Part shown: positions 5,399 to 13,295 of the stretch, piece after piece
Numbering within the stretch: position 1 is the stretch's first letter
Layout of the letters: each line of letters starts with the position of its first letter
Assembly (NCBI GenBank): GCA_947628685.1
Contig: CANRAT010000029.1
Coordinates: 1 to 17,229 of the forward strand
DNA: 17,229 nucleotides
DNA from: an uncultured Bacilli bacterium
GTDB lineage: Bacteria > Bacillota_I > Bacilli_A > RF39 > UBA660
Reading direction: 5' to 3'
Made by a program: the position numbers and the translations under genes
Notes under the pieces: model-generated
What the model was told of the DNA's origin: nothing
What the model saw: the letters and a program-made list of their open reading frames with translations, nothing else
Databases searched by the model: none

Positions 5399-6088
5399 AT
5401 GACAAGAAAAGTTAAATTTTCATTAACTTTATCAATATTAACAGTAATAACTATAGTAACTGTTACGATATTAAATACAGGAACAACGCTTAGTAATAGA
5501 ACTAAAGATATGACAACAGTTATAACAAATGAAGTAGAAGCATATGAAACAGATTATGTATATGTAGAAAATATACCAAGCACTGCTGATAAAATAGTAC
5601 TAGAAGAGGGTATTAATGGTCTCGATTATACATATGATGGTTTAACTTATGTACATTTGAGTGATAAAAAAAATGAAGTAGTACAAGTTGGTACAGGCGC
5701 AAATGGTGAATATACAGGAAGACTTACAGGATATGGACCTGATTGTCCAGGGTGTAGTATAGCTGGTAATGTTGCTTGCTTGACAAAAGAAGGAACTAGA
5801 CATAGTTTGATAACTGATGGCTTATATTATGAAGATGACACATATGGTTCTGTTAGGATACTCGCAGCAGATAATAGTGCGTTTCCATGTGGCACAATAG
5901 TTAAAGTTGATAATGGAGTATTAAAAGAATTCTATGGAATTGTACTTGATAGTGGAGCAACAATGAGAGCGGCTTGGAGTGAAGGTGTTGTTTGGATGGA
6001 TTTAGCATTCTCATCTCAAAAGGAAGCCTTAACTGGAGGAGCAACAAGTTTAAATACAAAATTTAGTGTTCAAAGATGGGGTTTTTAA
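5399..6088 (+). CDS. Membrane-anchored 3D-domain wall protein (YabE-like)
   Basis: 229 residues. SD AGAGGTGA lies 5 nt before the ATG. Residues ~7-28 form an uncleaved N-terminal anchor or signal. Residues ~60-100 (EEGINGLDYTYDG... VVQVGTG) look like the tail of a G5-type module. Residues ~105-229 are a 3D domain, named for three Asp: AADN, VLDSG and WMDLAF are visible, along with the TGYGPDCPGCSIAGNVAC block. Four cysteines (DCPGC, VAC, FPC) could form extracellular disulfides. 3D domains are related to the MltA/RpfB-type glycan-cleaving fold, so a role in peptidoglycan turnover outside the membrane is likely. Position after tatD matches yabE of Bacillus, which is longer. It has its own strong promoter. 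Confidence 0.85.
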   Translation: MTRKVKFSLTLSILTVITIVTVTILNTGTTLSNRTKDMTTVITNEVEAYETDYVYVENIPSTADKIVLEEGINGLDYTYDGLTYVHLSDKKNEVVQVGTGANGEYTGRLTGYGPDCPGCSIAGNVACLTKEGTRHSLITDGLYYEDDTYGSVRILAADNSAFPCGTIVKVDNGVLKEFYGIVLDSGATMRAAWSEGVVWMDLAFSSQKEALTGGATSLNTKFSVQRWGF

Positions 6089-6098
6089 TCTCATCTTT
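6072..6098 (+). terminator. Weak terminator/attenuator before rsmA
   Basis: A 9-bp stem (6072-6080 with 6090-6098, one G-U) spans the stop codon of the 3D gene, loop 9 nt. Only TTT then ATTTAT follows, so termination is probably partial, and rsmA (start 6113) may depend on read-through. I see no separate promoter for rsmA. Confidence 0.4.
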
Positions 6099-6112
6099 AT
6101 TTATGGAGGATT

Positions 6113-6943
6113 ATGAAATATTCAGGAATAGAATTTAAAGAAAAAATGCAAAAACATAATTTTAATTTAAAGAAAAATTATGGTCAAAATTTTATAATAG
6201 ATGAAAATGTAATAAATAATATAATAGAAAGTTCTAATGTAGATAAAGAAACCTTGGTAATAGAAATAGGTCCAGGAGCGGGCTCTTTGACGTATAAACT
6301 ATCACATAATTCAAAAAATGTTCTTTGTTATGAAATAGATGTAAGTTTAAAGCCTTTGCTTGATGAAAACTTAAAGGAATTAACTAATGTAGATATAATA
6401 TATGAGGATTTTTTAAAGGCAAACGTTATTCAAGATATAAAAAAATATAACTATAAAAAATTATATGTAATAGCAAACCTTCCTTATTATATAACAACTC
6501 CAATTATAATGAAGTTTATAGAAGAAAAAATACCTGTAGATAAAATTGTCGTAATGGTTCAAAAAGAAGTTGGTAATAGATTTAAAGCACTCCCAAACTC
6601 AAAAGACTATAACTCTCTTTCCGTTTATTTGAATTACTATTTCGATGTAAAAAAATTACTTGATATATCTAGAAATGTATTTATTCCTAAACCTAATGTA
6701 GATAGTATTGTAGTAGAGTTTAAAAAAAAGTATAATTTATATAAAGTAAAAGATGAAAACCTATTTTTTAATTTAGTAAAAGATTCGTTTAAGCAAAAAA
6801 GAAAAACATTAAAAAATAATTTAAAAACTTATGATTTAAAAAAGATAGAAGATGTGTTAAAGAAACATAATTTAGATTTAAGTGTTAGAGCAGAACAACT
6901 TCCAATAGAAATTTTTGTAGAAATTGCAAACTTTATTTGCTGA
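6113..6943 (+). CDS. rsmA: 16S rRNA dimethyladenosine transferase RsmA (KsgA)
   Basis: 276 residues. Dimethylates A1518 and A1519 (E. coli numbers) in helix 45 of 16S rRNA using SAM, late in 30S assembly. Seen: KKNYGQNFIID (~21-31), SAM motif I IEIGPGAGSLT with GPGAG at 53-57, acidic EID after it (~75), motif IV NLPYYITTP starting at N122, then VQKEVGNRF and FIPKPNVDSIVVEF (~194-207). The C-terminal helical domain (KQKRKTLKNNL) is complete. SD GGAGG at 6105-6109. It follows the 3D-domain gene as in Bacillus, but the RNase M5 gene (rnmV) that usually sits between them is absent. Confidence 0.96.
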   Translation: MKYSGIEFKEKMQKHNFNLKKNYGQNFIIDENVINNIIESSNVDKETLVIEIGPGAGSLTYKLSHNSKNVLCYEIDVSLKPLLDENLKELTNVDIIYEDFLKANVIQDIKKYNYKKLYVIANLPYYITTPIIMKFIEEKIPVDKIVVMVQKEVGNRFKALPNSKDYNSLSVYLNYYFDVKKLLDISRNVFIPKPNVDSIVVEFKKKYNLYKVKDENLFFNLVKDSFKQKRKTLKNNLKTYDLKKIEDVLKKHNLDLSVRAEQLPIEIFVEIANFIC

Positions 6944-6964
6944 TTAAAAAATTTATAGTATAAT
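6937..6964 (+). promoter_or_regulatory. Promoter of whiA
   Basis: TATAAT (6959-6964) inside the shared 11-mer TATAGTATAAT (6954-6964), with a poor TTGCTG (6937-6942) 16 bp upstream. Predicted start about 6971, only ~9 nt before the ATG at 6980. Confidence 0.55.
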
Positions 6965-6979
6965 ATTTGTGGTGGTGTT

Positions 6980-7894
6980 ATGTCGTTCACAAGTTTAGTA
7001 AAAAACGAACTTAGTAAATTAAATTTAGATAGATTAGAGGCAATTACAGAACTTTCTGCAATTTTAAAAAATAGTGCGACTATAGAAAATAATACAGTTA
7101 AGGTATCAACAGAAAATTCTAGTGTTGCTAGACACATTTTTAACTTGTTTAAAGAAATAATTGGAATTTCCCCTAAAGTTACTGTTAGAAAAGGTTATAA
7201 TTATAATAAAAATTATATATACATATTAGAAATAAAGGATAAAAATGAAACTATAATTAATGATTTATGTTTAAATAAAAATATACCTGACGATTATATA
7301 TTAGATGATGATATACTTACAAGAATATATTTAAGAGGTGTATTTATTGCAAGTGGTAGTGTTAATGACCCTAAAAAATCAAGATATCATTTGGAATTTA
7401 TGCTAGAAAATATGGAGTATGCAAACTTCATAAAAGAAAAGTTAAATTTATATGACTTAAATAGCAAAGTTATAAAAAAAGAAAATAGGTATATGGTTTA
7501 TATAAAAGAAGCAGAAAAAATAGGAGATTTTTTAAGAATGATAAATGCTATACAAGCACTCCTTTATTTTGAAGATATAAGAATTTATAGAGATCATAAA
7601 AATATGACAAATCGTCTTAATAATTGTGAGCAAGCAAATGTAGATAAAATAATAGAAACTGCAAATAACCAGGTTAAAGATATAGAACTTATAGAAAGTA
7701 TAGGAGGTCTTGATTTACTTGATGATAAAACTAAAGTAGTTGCAACCTACCGTATGAAATATAAAGAGGCTTCCCTACTTGAATTAAGTGAAATAATAAG
7801 TATTGAAACGGGAGTACCTATAACTAAGTCTGGGCTTCATCATAGATTTAATAAAATAAAGGATTTAGCAAATAAAATAAAAAATAAAAATTAG
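6980..7894 (+). CDS. whiA: WhiA-family DNA-binding protein
   Basis: 304 residues. WhiA combines a degenerate LAGLIDADG-homing-endonuclease fold with a C-terminal helix-turn-helix. It is a sporulation regulator in Streptomyces and a cell-division/chromosome-segregation factor in Bacillus. Seen: MSFTSLVKNELSKL at the start, the family block LRGVFIASGSVNDPKKSRYH (~115-134), and the C-terminal HTH ELSEIISIETGVPITKSGLHHRFNKI (~271-296). GGTGGTG directly before the ATG acts as the SD. In Bacillus whiA is in the yvcJKL operon; here it is separate, sitting between rsmA and the DHH gene with its own promoter. Confidence 0.94.
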   Translation: MSFTSLVKNELSKLNLDRLEAITELSAILKNSATIENNTVKVSTENSSVARHIFNLFKEIIGISPKVTVRKGYNYNKNYIYILEIKDKNETIINDLCLNKNIPDDYILDDDILTRIYLRGVFIASGSVNDPKKSRYHLEFMLENMEYANFIKEKLNLYDLNSKVIKKENRYMVYIKEAEKIGDFLRMINAIQALLYFEDIRIYRDHKNMTNRLNNCEQANVDKIIETANNQVKDIELIESIGGLDLLDDKTKVVATYRMKYKEASLLELSEIISIETGVPITKSGLHHRFNKIKDLANKIKNKN

Positions 7895-7943
7895 AGTTCA
7901 TTTTAAAATTTATTGTTATTTGATTATTAATAACTCTTTTTTA
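7893..7943 (+). terminator. Probable terminator of whiA
   Basis: AGAGTT (7893-7898, starting in the stop codon) pairs with AACTCT (7932-7937), followed by TTTTTT. The loop is long (33 nt) but can fold further, for example TTATT with AATAA. The T-run coincides with the -35 position of the next promoter. Confidence 0.45.
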
Positions 7944-7965
7944 TTTTCATAATTTATAGTATAAT
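7937..7965 (+). promoter_or_regulatory. Promoter of the DHH phosphodiesterase gene
   Basis: TATAAT (7960-7965) in the 11-mer TATAGTATAAT (7955-7965). The -35 position (7937-7942) is a plain T-run that belongs to the whiA terminator. Predicted start about 7972, close to the SD itself. Confidence 0.5.
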
Positions 7966-7981
7966 TAAATAGGTGATTCAT

Positions 7982-8941
7982 ATGGAAACATTATTTTTAA
8001 AATTAAATCAAATAATTAAAGAATATGATAGTTTTATAATAATGGGACATAAAGATCCAGATTTAGATTCACTAGGCTCATCACTAGGATTATGTGAGAT
8101 AATAGAATCTTTTGGTAAGAAAGCATATGTATTTTTAAATGATAAACATCTAGAAAATTACAATAGTAATATAAATCAAGCTTTTGATAAAATGGAAAAA
8201 GATGTTGTGTGCGTAAATGAAAGAAGTTATAAAAAAGTTAGTGGTAAAACACTTCTTATAGTAACCGATGTACATATACAAGATAGATTAGAATATCCAA
8301 AGTTAGTTGATATTTATGATACTATTGTTTTGGACCACCATATTAAAAGTAAAAACTATATAAAAAATACTAAATTTTTATACATAGATACTAATTTATC
8401 TAGTATGAGTGAACTTATAACTTTTTATGCAGAATATGTAAATATAGATTTAGATAACGTAATTGCAACAATCTTACTTGCTGGAATAGAAATTGATACA
8501 AACGGATTTAATTTAAAAACAACAAGTAATACATATGAAGCAGCATCTACATTGATGGAAATGGGAGCAGATTCTATACTTAAACAAGAATTATTAAAAG
8601 AATCAAAAGAAGAGTATATGAAAAGGGCAAGTTTTATTAGGAACAGTTTTATCGTAAAAGATAATATTGCCATGTGTATTGTAACAGGAATAACTAATAG
8701 TAAAGAACTTGCAGAAATAGCAGAAGAATTACTAACATTTGAGGAAATAGAAGCATCTTTTGCAATTGGAAAATTAGATGAAGAAACGATAGGTGTAAGC
8801 GCACGCTCACTAGGAGATTTAGATGTAAGTAATATAATGAAACAAATGGGCGGAGGAGGTCATAACTCCAATGCAGCAACACAAATAAAAGATAAAACTT
8901 TAAAAGAAGTAAAACAAGAAATAATTGATTTATTAAATTAA
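7982..8941 (+). CDS. Stand-alone DHH/DHHA1 phosphodiesterase at the gdpP position
   Basis: 319 residues from ATG 7982, with AGGTGA at 7971-7976; the GTG at 7973 lies inside that SD and is rejected. DHH domain: H23-K-D25-P-D27-L-D29 (HKDPDLDSLGS), LLIVTDVH (~95-102), DHH at 118-120. DHHA1 domain: SARSLGDLDVSNIM then GGGGH at 290-294, NSNAATQI. All metal ligands appear present. The C-terminal block resembles GdpP, and gdpP-rplI-dnaC is the usual order in Bacillota, yet the two membrane helices, PAS and GGDEF domains of GdpP are missing. The reaction is therefore likely c-di-AMP to pApA (GdpP) or pApA/nanoRNA to AMP (NrnA, Pde2, Mycoplasma PdeM). The sequence does not decide. Own promoter and terminator. 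Confidence 0.88.
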   Translation: METLFLKLNQIIKEYDSFIIMGHKDPDLDSLGSSLGLCEIIESFGKKAYVFLNDKHLENYNSNINQAFDKMEKDVVCVNERSYKKVSGKTLLIVTDVHIQDRLEYPKLVDIYDTIVLDHHIKSKNYIKNTKFLYIDTNLSSMSELITFYAEYVNIDLDNVIATILLAGIEIDTNGFNLKTTSNTYEAASTLMEMGADSILKQELLKESKEEYMKRASFIRNSFIVKDNIAMCIVTGITNSKELAEIAEELLTFEEIEASFAIGKLDEETIGVSARSLGDLDVSNIMKQMGGGGHNSNAATQIKDKTLKEVKQEIIDLLN

Positions 8942-8984
8942 AGTTCTAAAATTTATATTAGTAATTTAGCCTAATTGTTTTTGT

Positions 8985-9008
8985 AAAAAAGATTTAATAT
9001 CTTTTTTT
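8985..9008 (+). terminator. Terminator of the DHH gene
   Basis: AAAAAAGAT (8985-8993), loop TTAAT, ATCTTTTTT (8999-9007): perfect 9-bp stem with the T-run built in. Its T-run sits exactly at the -35 position of the rplI promoter. Confidence 0.75.
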
Positions 9009-9030
9009 CTTTTCTATTTTATAGTATAAT
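9002..9030 (+). promoter_or_regulatory. Promoter of the rplI-rlmH operon
   Basis: TATAAT (9025-9030) in the 11-mer TATAGTATAAT (9020-9030). The -35 position 17 bp upstream is TTTTTT (9002-9007), part of the preceding terminator. Start about 9037; a ~20 nt leader then carries AAGGAGG (9044-9050). Confidence 0.6.
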
Positions 9031-9055
9031 ATTATTAAACATTAAGGAGGACTTT

Positions 9056-9505
9056 ATGAAAATAATACTACTTAAAGATGTGAAAAAACAAGGTAAAAAA
9101 GGAGATATACTAGAAGTTAAAGATGGATATGGCACATTTTTAATAAATAGTAAGAGTGCAGTTATGGCAACAAATACTAGTGTATCTAGACTTGAAAAAG
9201 AAAATGAACAAAAGGAAGCACTAGAACAAGAAAAGATAAAACAATGCGAAGAAATAAAAAAGAAATTAGAAAAATTAACTATTTCTTTTAAAGTAAAAAC
9301 AGGTGAAAATGATAAAGTATTTGGAAGTATTAGTCCAAAACAAATAGTTGAGGAATTAAAGAAAAATGGATATGAAATAGATAAAAAACAATTAAAAATA
9401 GATACTCCAATTAGTACACTTGGATTTCATAACATAGAAATTGAATTACATAAAAAAGTTTTTTGTACACTTAAACTTGAGTTGAGGAAAGATAAATATG
9501 AATAG
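9056..9505 (+). CDS. rplI: Ribosomal protein bL9
   Basis: 149 residues, the usual length. Binds 23S rRNA near the L1 stalk. N-terminal domain MKIILLKDVKKQGKKGDILEV then KDGYGTFLINSKSAVMAT (1-42), a long charged connecting helix (~43-80), and the C-terminal domain with GENDKVFGSISPKQI and STLGFHNIEIELH (~81-149). Strong SD AAGGAGG, 5 nt before the ATG. The last 8 nt overlap the start of dnaC, so the two are translationally coupled. Confidence 0.97.
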   Translation: MKIILLKDVKKQGKKGDILEVKDGYGTFLINSKSAVMATNTSVSRLEKENEQKEALEQEKIKQCEEIKKKLEKLTISFKVKTGENDKVFGSISPKQIVEELKKNGYEIDKKQLKIDTPISTLGFHNIEIELHKKVFCTLKLELRKDKYE

Positions 9506-10826
9506 AGAAGTACCACATAATATAAATGCAGAGCAATCAGTATTAGGCTCAATGTTTTTATCTAAAAAAGCACTAAATAAGGCTCTTGAAGTGTTAAATG
9601 GAAGTGAATTTTATTTAGATAATCACAGTAAAATTTATGAGTGTATAAAAGATATAAATTCTAAAGGTAGTGTAGTAGACATAACTACTGTTGCTGATGA
9701 ATTAAAAAATAGAAATTGGTTAAAACAAGTTGGAGATATTGACTATTTAACTGAAATAATAGAAAGTGTTCCATCTTCTGCAAATGTTGAAGAATATATA
9801 AAAATTGTTCAAGATAAATCAATATTAAGAACGCTAATAGATAGAGCAACAGATATAATTACAGATAGTTACAATACATCAAACAATATAAATGAAGTTA
9901 TAGAAGACGCCGAGAAAAAAATTTTTGATGTATCAAAAAGTTTAAGAAGTACAGAATTTAAGTCAATTCAAGATGTTTTATATAAAACACAAGCAGATTT
10001 AGAAAAATTGTCAAAGAATAAAGGAGATATAACAGGAATTCCAAGTGGATTTTATGAATTAGACAAGTTAACTTCAGGATTCCACCCTCATGAATTTATA
10101 ATAATTGCCGCACGTCCAGGTGTTGGAAAAACTGCAATTGCACTTAACATGGTTACCAATATTGCAATAAATAGTAAAAAAACAATTGCGCTATTTAATA
10201 TGGAAATGGGAGCAGAACAACTAGCTAGTCGTATGCTTGCTAGTGTAGGACAAATAGATGCATCAAAATTAAAAACAGGAAATCTAGAACATTCAGATTG
10301 GAAAAGAGTTAATGAGGCAATTAGTAGGCTTTCTGATACAAAAATATTTATAGATGATACAGCAGGAAATACAGTAGGAGAGATAAGAAGTAAGTGTAGA
10401 AGACTTGCAACTAGTCCAAGTGGTCTTGATCTTGTTGTAATCGATTATTTAACACTTATTCAAGGAAGCAGTAAAATAGGTGCCAATAGACAACAAGAAG
10501 TAGCAGATATATCGCGTGCTTTAAAAACAATGGCAATGGAATTAAATGTTCCTGTAATAGCCCTATCTCAACTTTCACGTGGAATAGAACAACGTGTGGA
10601 TAAAAAACCTATGTTGAGTGATTTAAGAGAATCAGGAGCAATAGAACAAGATGCTGATATAGTTGCGTTCTTGCACTGTTCAGACGAAGAAAAGGAAAAA
10701 GAAAATAGATTAATGGAAATAGTAATAAGAAAACATCGTAATGGACCACTAGCAGACATTCCTTTAATTTTTCAAAGTAAAACTAGTACATTTGTAAATG
10801 TTGCTAAAGTAAAAGAAGAAAATTAG
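9498..10826 (+). CDS. dnaC: Replicative DNA helicase (DnaB family)
   Basis: 442 residues; hexameric 5'-3' helicase that opens the fork (named dnaC in Bacillus, dnaB in E. coli). N-terminal helical domain PHNINAEQSVLGSMFL (5-20) for hexamer and primase contacts, linker to ~170, then the RecA-like motor: ITGIPSGFYELDKLTSGF, Walker A ARPGVGKTA (P207-T212 core), NMEMG, Walker B VVIDY with D316, and the C-terminal arginine-finger region VIALSQLSRGIEQRVDKKPM, DLRESGAIEQDAD, IVIRKHRNGP. No intein or insertion. ATG at 9498 overlaps the end of rplI; SD GAGG (9483-9486) lies in rplI. rplI-dnaC is a conserved origin-side pair in Bacillota. Confidence 0.97.
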   Translation: MNREVPHNINAEQSVLGSMFLSKKALNKALEVLNGSEFYLDNHSKIYECIKDINSKGSVVDITTVADELKNRNWLKQVGDIDYLTEIIESVPSSANVEEYIKIVQDKSILRTLIDRATDIITDSYNTSNNINEVIEDAEKKIFDVSKSLRSTEFKSIQDVLYKTQADLEKLSKNKGDITGIPSGFYELDKLTSGFHPHEFIIIAARPGVGKTAIALNMVTNIAINSKKTIALFNMEMGAEQLASRMLASVGQIDASKLKTGNLEHSDWKRVNEAISRLSDTKIFIDDTAGNTVGEIRSKCRRLATSPSGLDLVVIDYLTLIQGSSKIGANRQQEVADISRALKTMAMELNVPVIALSQLSRGIEQRVDKKPMLSDLRESGAIEQDADIVAFLHCSDEEKEKENRLMEIVIRKHRNGPLADIPLIFQSKTSTFVNVAKVKEEN

Positions 10827-10833
10827 GTGAGTT

Positions 10834-12534
10834 ATGAAAAAAATTAGTACATGGTTATCTATAATAATATTATCAGTATTGGTATTTTTATTAGGATTCA
10901 ATCAAAAAATAGGTAAACAACCTAATACATATTATCAAGTATATCTAGATGACGAATTAATAGGTATGATAGAATCTAAACAAGATTTAGAAGATTATAT
11001 AAATGAACAGGCTAATACTATTAGAACTAATATTAAAGAATATAAACTTATGTTAGATGCTATAGAAACATTTGAAAATCAAAAATCATTATCTTCTAAA
11101 GAGTCAAATCAAGAGATATTAGAAGATTTACTTAATAGTAATTTATCTGAATTAGATAAAGAAAACCTAAATTACTATAAAGAAAAAAAATTATACGAAT
11201 ATTCTTCTGAATCAATACAAGATATTAAAGATTATATAGATACAAATAGTATATATGAATATGTTAATGATGTATATACTCCAAATGGCATAGAGATAAA
11301 AAAAGTTTATACATATCACTCAGATATTAAATCTACTGAAGAAATATACAAAGATATAATTTCTAGGAAATCTTGTACTATAGCAGGATATTTGTTTACA
11401 ATAAAAAGAGATGAAGAACTTGGAGATATACAAGTATATACTTTAGATAGAAAAATATTTTCAGATGCGATTGAGAATTTAATTACAATATTTGTAGATG
11501 AAGAAGATTATGAAAATTATAAAAAAGATTCACAAAACGAAATATCAACAACAGGTTCAATAATAGAAAATATATATGTAGAAGAAGATATAACATATAA
11601 AGCAGTAAATATACCTGTTCAAGAAAAAATTTATACAAGCGCTAATGATCTAGCAGCATACTTACTATATGGAGATGAATTTAGTGAAAAAACAGTAAAA
11701 GTTGAAACTGGAGATTCAATAGAATCAATATCTTTTGATAATCAAATAAGTGTACAAGAATTTTTAATATTCAATCCACAATATACGAGTAGAGATAATC
11801 TTTTAGTCACTGGCTCAGATGTAACTATATCAACTATAGATCCTAAAATTCAAATAGTAGTTGAGACATATGAGGTTGTAGATAAAGAAACAGATTATTC
11901 TACTGTTGAAGAGTATGATGAAACACTCTCAAGAGGAAGCGTAGTTGTAAAACAAGATGGAATAAATGGATTAGATAGAGTATCTCAAAATGTTAAGAGT
12001 GTTAACGGACAAATAACTTATGTCGATCCTGTAAATAAGGAAACTATAAAAAATTCAACGTCTAAAATAATAAGTATAGGAACTAAATATATACCTAATG
12101 TTGGAAGTCTTACTTCATGGGGATGGCCAACAAATCCAGGATATACACTTTCATCTTATTATGGATATCGTTTAGCTGTGTTTGGTGAAGGTAATTTCCA
12201 CTCAGGATTAGATATTGCAGGAACAGGATATGGTTCTCCAGTTTATGCGGCAAATAACGGTACTATTCAAGAGATGAAAATATTAAGAGATAAGAATGGT
12301 AATTATACTAGTTATGGAATTTATATACTTATAAATCATAATAATGGATATTATTCACTTTATGGACATATGTCTAGATTTGCAAGTGGTATTTCAGAAG
12401 GAAGTACAGTATCACGTGGTCAAACAATAGGATATGTAGGGTCTACAGGTTGGGCAACAGGACCTCATCTACATTTTGAAATAAGGACTTGTGCAGCATA
12501 TGCTTGTACTACAAATCCATTAAGGTATTATTAA
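10834..12534 (+). CDS. Membrane-anchored LysM-G5-M23 peptidoglycan endopeptidase
   Basis: 566 residues. N-terminal helix 5-23 (TWLSIIILSVLVFLLGF) is likely an anchor or uncleaved signal. Residues ~35-285 are a charged extracellular region without a domain I recognise. Residues ~289-333 look like LysM (VETGDSIESISFDNQISVQEFLIFNP), ~339-414 like G5 (IVVETYEVVDKETDYSTVEE ... GINGLD), and ~430-566 are a LytM/M23 domain. Zinc and catalytic residues are intact: H456 and D460 in FHSGLDIA, H512 in LYGHM, H545 and H547 in GPHLHFE. It therefore should cut stem-peptide bridges in the wall. SD AGGTGA overlaps the dnaC stop; the stop overlaps the walJ start. Being next to walJ fits a role in wall growth. 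The same LysM/G5/M23 plan is known in other Bacillota. Confidence 0.9.
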   Translation: MKKISTWLSIIILSVLVFLLGFNQKIGKQPNTYYQVYLDDELIGMIESKQDLEDYINEQANTIRTNIKEYKLMLDAIETFENQKSLSSKESNQEILEDLLNSNLSELDKENLNYYKEKKLYEYSSESIQDIKDYIDTNSIYEYVNDVYTPNGIEIKKVYTYHSDIKSTEEIYKDIISRKSCTIAGYLFTIKRDEELGDIQVYTLDRKIFSDAIENLITIFVDEEDYENYKKDSQNEISTTGSIIENIYVEEDITYKAVNIPVQEKIYTSANDLAAYLLYGDEFSEKTVKVETGDSIESISFDNQISVQEFLIFNPQYTSRDNLLVTGSDVTISTIDPKIQIVVETYEVVDKETDYSTVEEYDETLSRGSVVVKQDGINGLDRVSQNVKSVNGQITYVDPVNKETIKNSTSKIISIGTKYIPNVGSLTSWGWPTNPGYTLSSYYGYRLAVFGEGNFHSGLDIAGTGYGSPVYAANNGTIQEMKILRDKNGNYTSYGIYILINHNNGYYSLYGHMSRFASGISEGSTVSRGQTIGYVGSTGWATGPHLHFEIRTCAAYACTTNPLRYY

Positions 12535-13295
12535 TGAAAGTTTGTGTGTTATCTAGTGGAAGTAAAGGTAATTCCACTTATGTTGAAACTAATAATCATA
12601 AAATATTAATAGATATAGGAACAAGTTCACTTTATGTAGAAAGAAGTTTAAAATCTATTGGTATAAATCCAAGTGATATAGATATAGTACTTATAACACA
12701 TGCCCACGTAGATCATATTAATGGACTAAAAGTGTTTGCAAAAAAATATAATCCACTTATATATATATCAGATAGTATACTTAAAGAAGCAAAATTAACT
12801 TTAGATAATGTGTGCAGGGATAAAGATGTATTAGTAAATGAAGATATAACTATAAGATCTATAAGACTTTCACACGATGTTACAGATATAAAGGGATATA
12901 TAATAGAAGAAAAAGACTCATCAATGGTATATATAACTGATACAGGTTATATAAATGAAAAAAACTTTAACGATATAAAAAACAAAAATTTATATGTATT
13001 TGAAAGTAATCATGATGTAGAAAAACTTATGAATAATCCTAATTATCCACATCAAACAAAAATAAGAATATTAAGTGATAAAGGACATTTATCTAATAAA
13101 GATTCTGCATATTATTTAACTAAACTAATTGGTAAAAATACACATCATATAATACTTGCCCACTTAAGTGAACAAAATAATACAGAACAACTTGCTTTAT
13201 CTACTCTAAAAGAGACATTAAAAAAGAAAAATATTGATTTCGATGATATAAAAGTTGCTAAACAAAATGAAATGACGGAGTTTATAGAAGTATGA
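12534..13295 (+). CDS. walJ: WalJ/YycJ-type metallo-beta-lactamase-fold hydrolase
   Basis: 253 residues from ATG 12534, which overlaps the TAA of the M23 gene (TAATG); a longer reading from 12489 would run inside that gene and lacks an SD. The family start MKVCVLSSGSKGNSTYVE is exact. Metal motif H56-A-H58-V-D60-H61 (THAHVDHINGL), then later ligands in SHDV, YITDTGY, FESNHD and GHLS-type blocks, with LAHLSEQNN near the end. WalJ proteins are probable 5'-3' dsDNA exonucleases linked to the WalRK wall-stress system and replication-cell division coordination. walRKHI are not in the window. The TGA stop overlaps rlmH by 4 nt (ATGA). Confidence 0.93.
   Translation: MKVCVLSSGSKGNSTYVETNNHKILIDIGTSSLYVERSLKSIGINPSDIDIVLITHAHVDHINGLKVFAKKYNPLIYISDSILKEAKLTLDNVCRDKDVLVNEDITIRSIRLSHDVTDIKGYIIEEKDSSMVYITDTGYINEKNFNDIKNKNLYVFESNHDVEKLMNNPNYPHQTKIRILSDKGHLSNKDSAYYLTKLIGKNTHHIILAHLSEQNNTEQLALSTLKETLKKKNIDFDDIKVAKQNEMTEFIEV

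Noticed and set aside
6829..7137. Minus-strand ORF of 102 codons across the rsmA-whiA junction
   Set aside because: It overlaps the ends of two well-supported genes, has no SD or promoter and no recognisable motif; it is a shadow of A/T-rich coding DNA.
8425..8882. Two minus-strand ORFs inside the DHH gene
   Set aside because: Fully contained in a gene with clear catalytic motifs; no SD, low-complexity hydrophobic composition arising from the complementary strand.
10568..10759. Minus-strand ORF inside dnaC
   Set aside because: Contained in the conserved helicase motor region, no start signals.
12489..12533. Longer walJ start at 12489
   Set aside because: The extra 15 residues lie inside the M23 gene in another frame and are not part of the family; TAATG coupling at 12534 fits better.
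13043..13051. TTATCCACA, a perfect DnaA-box sequence
   Set aside because: Single copy inside walJ where it encodes Tyr-Pro-His; no cluster of boxes or AT-rich unwinding region in a gene-free stretch, so no origin is claimed.
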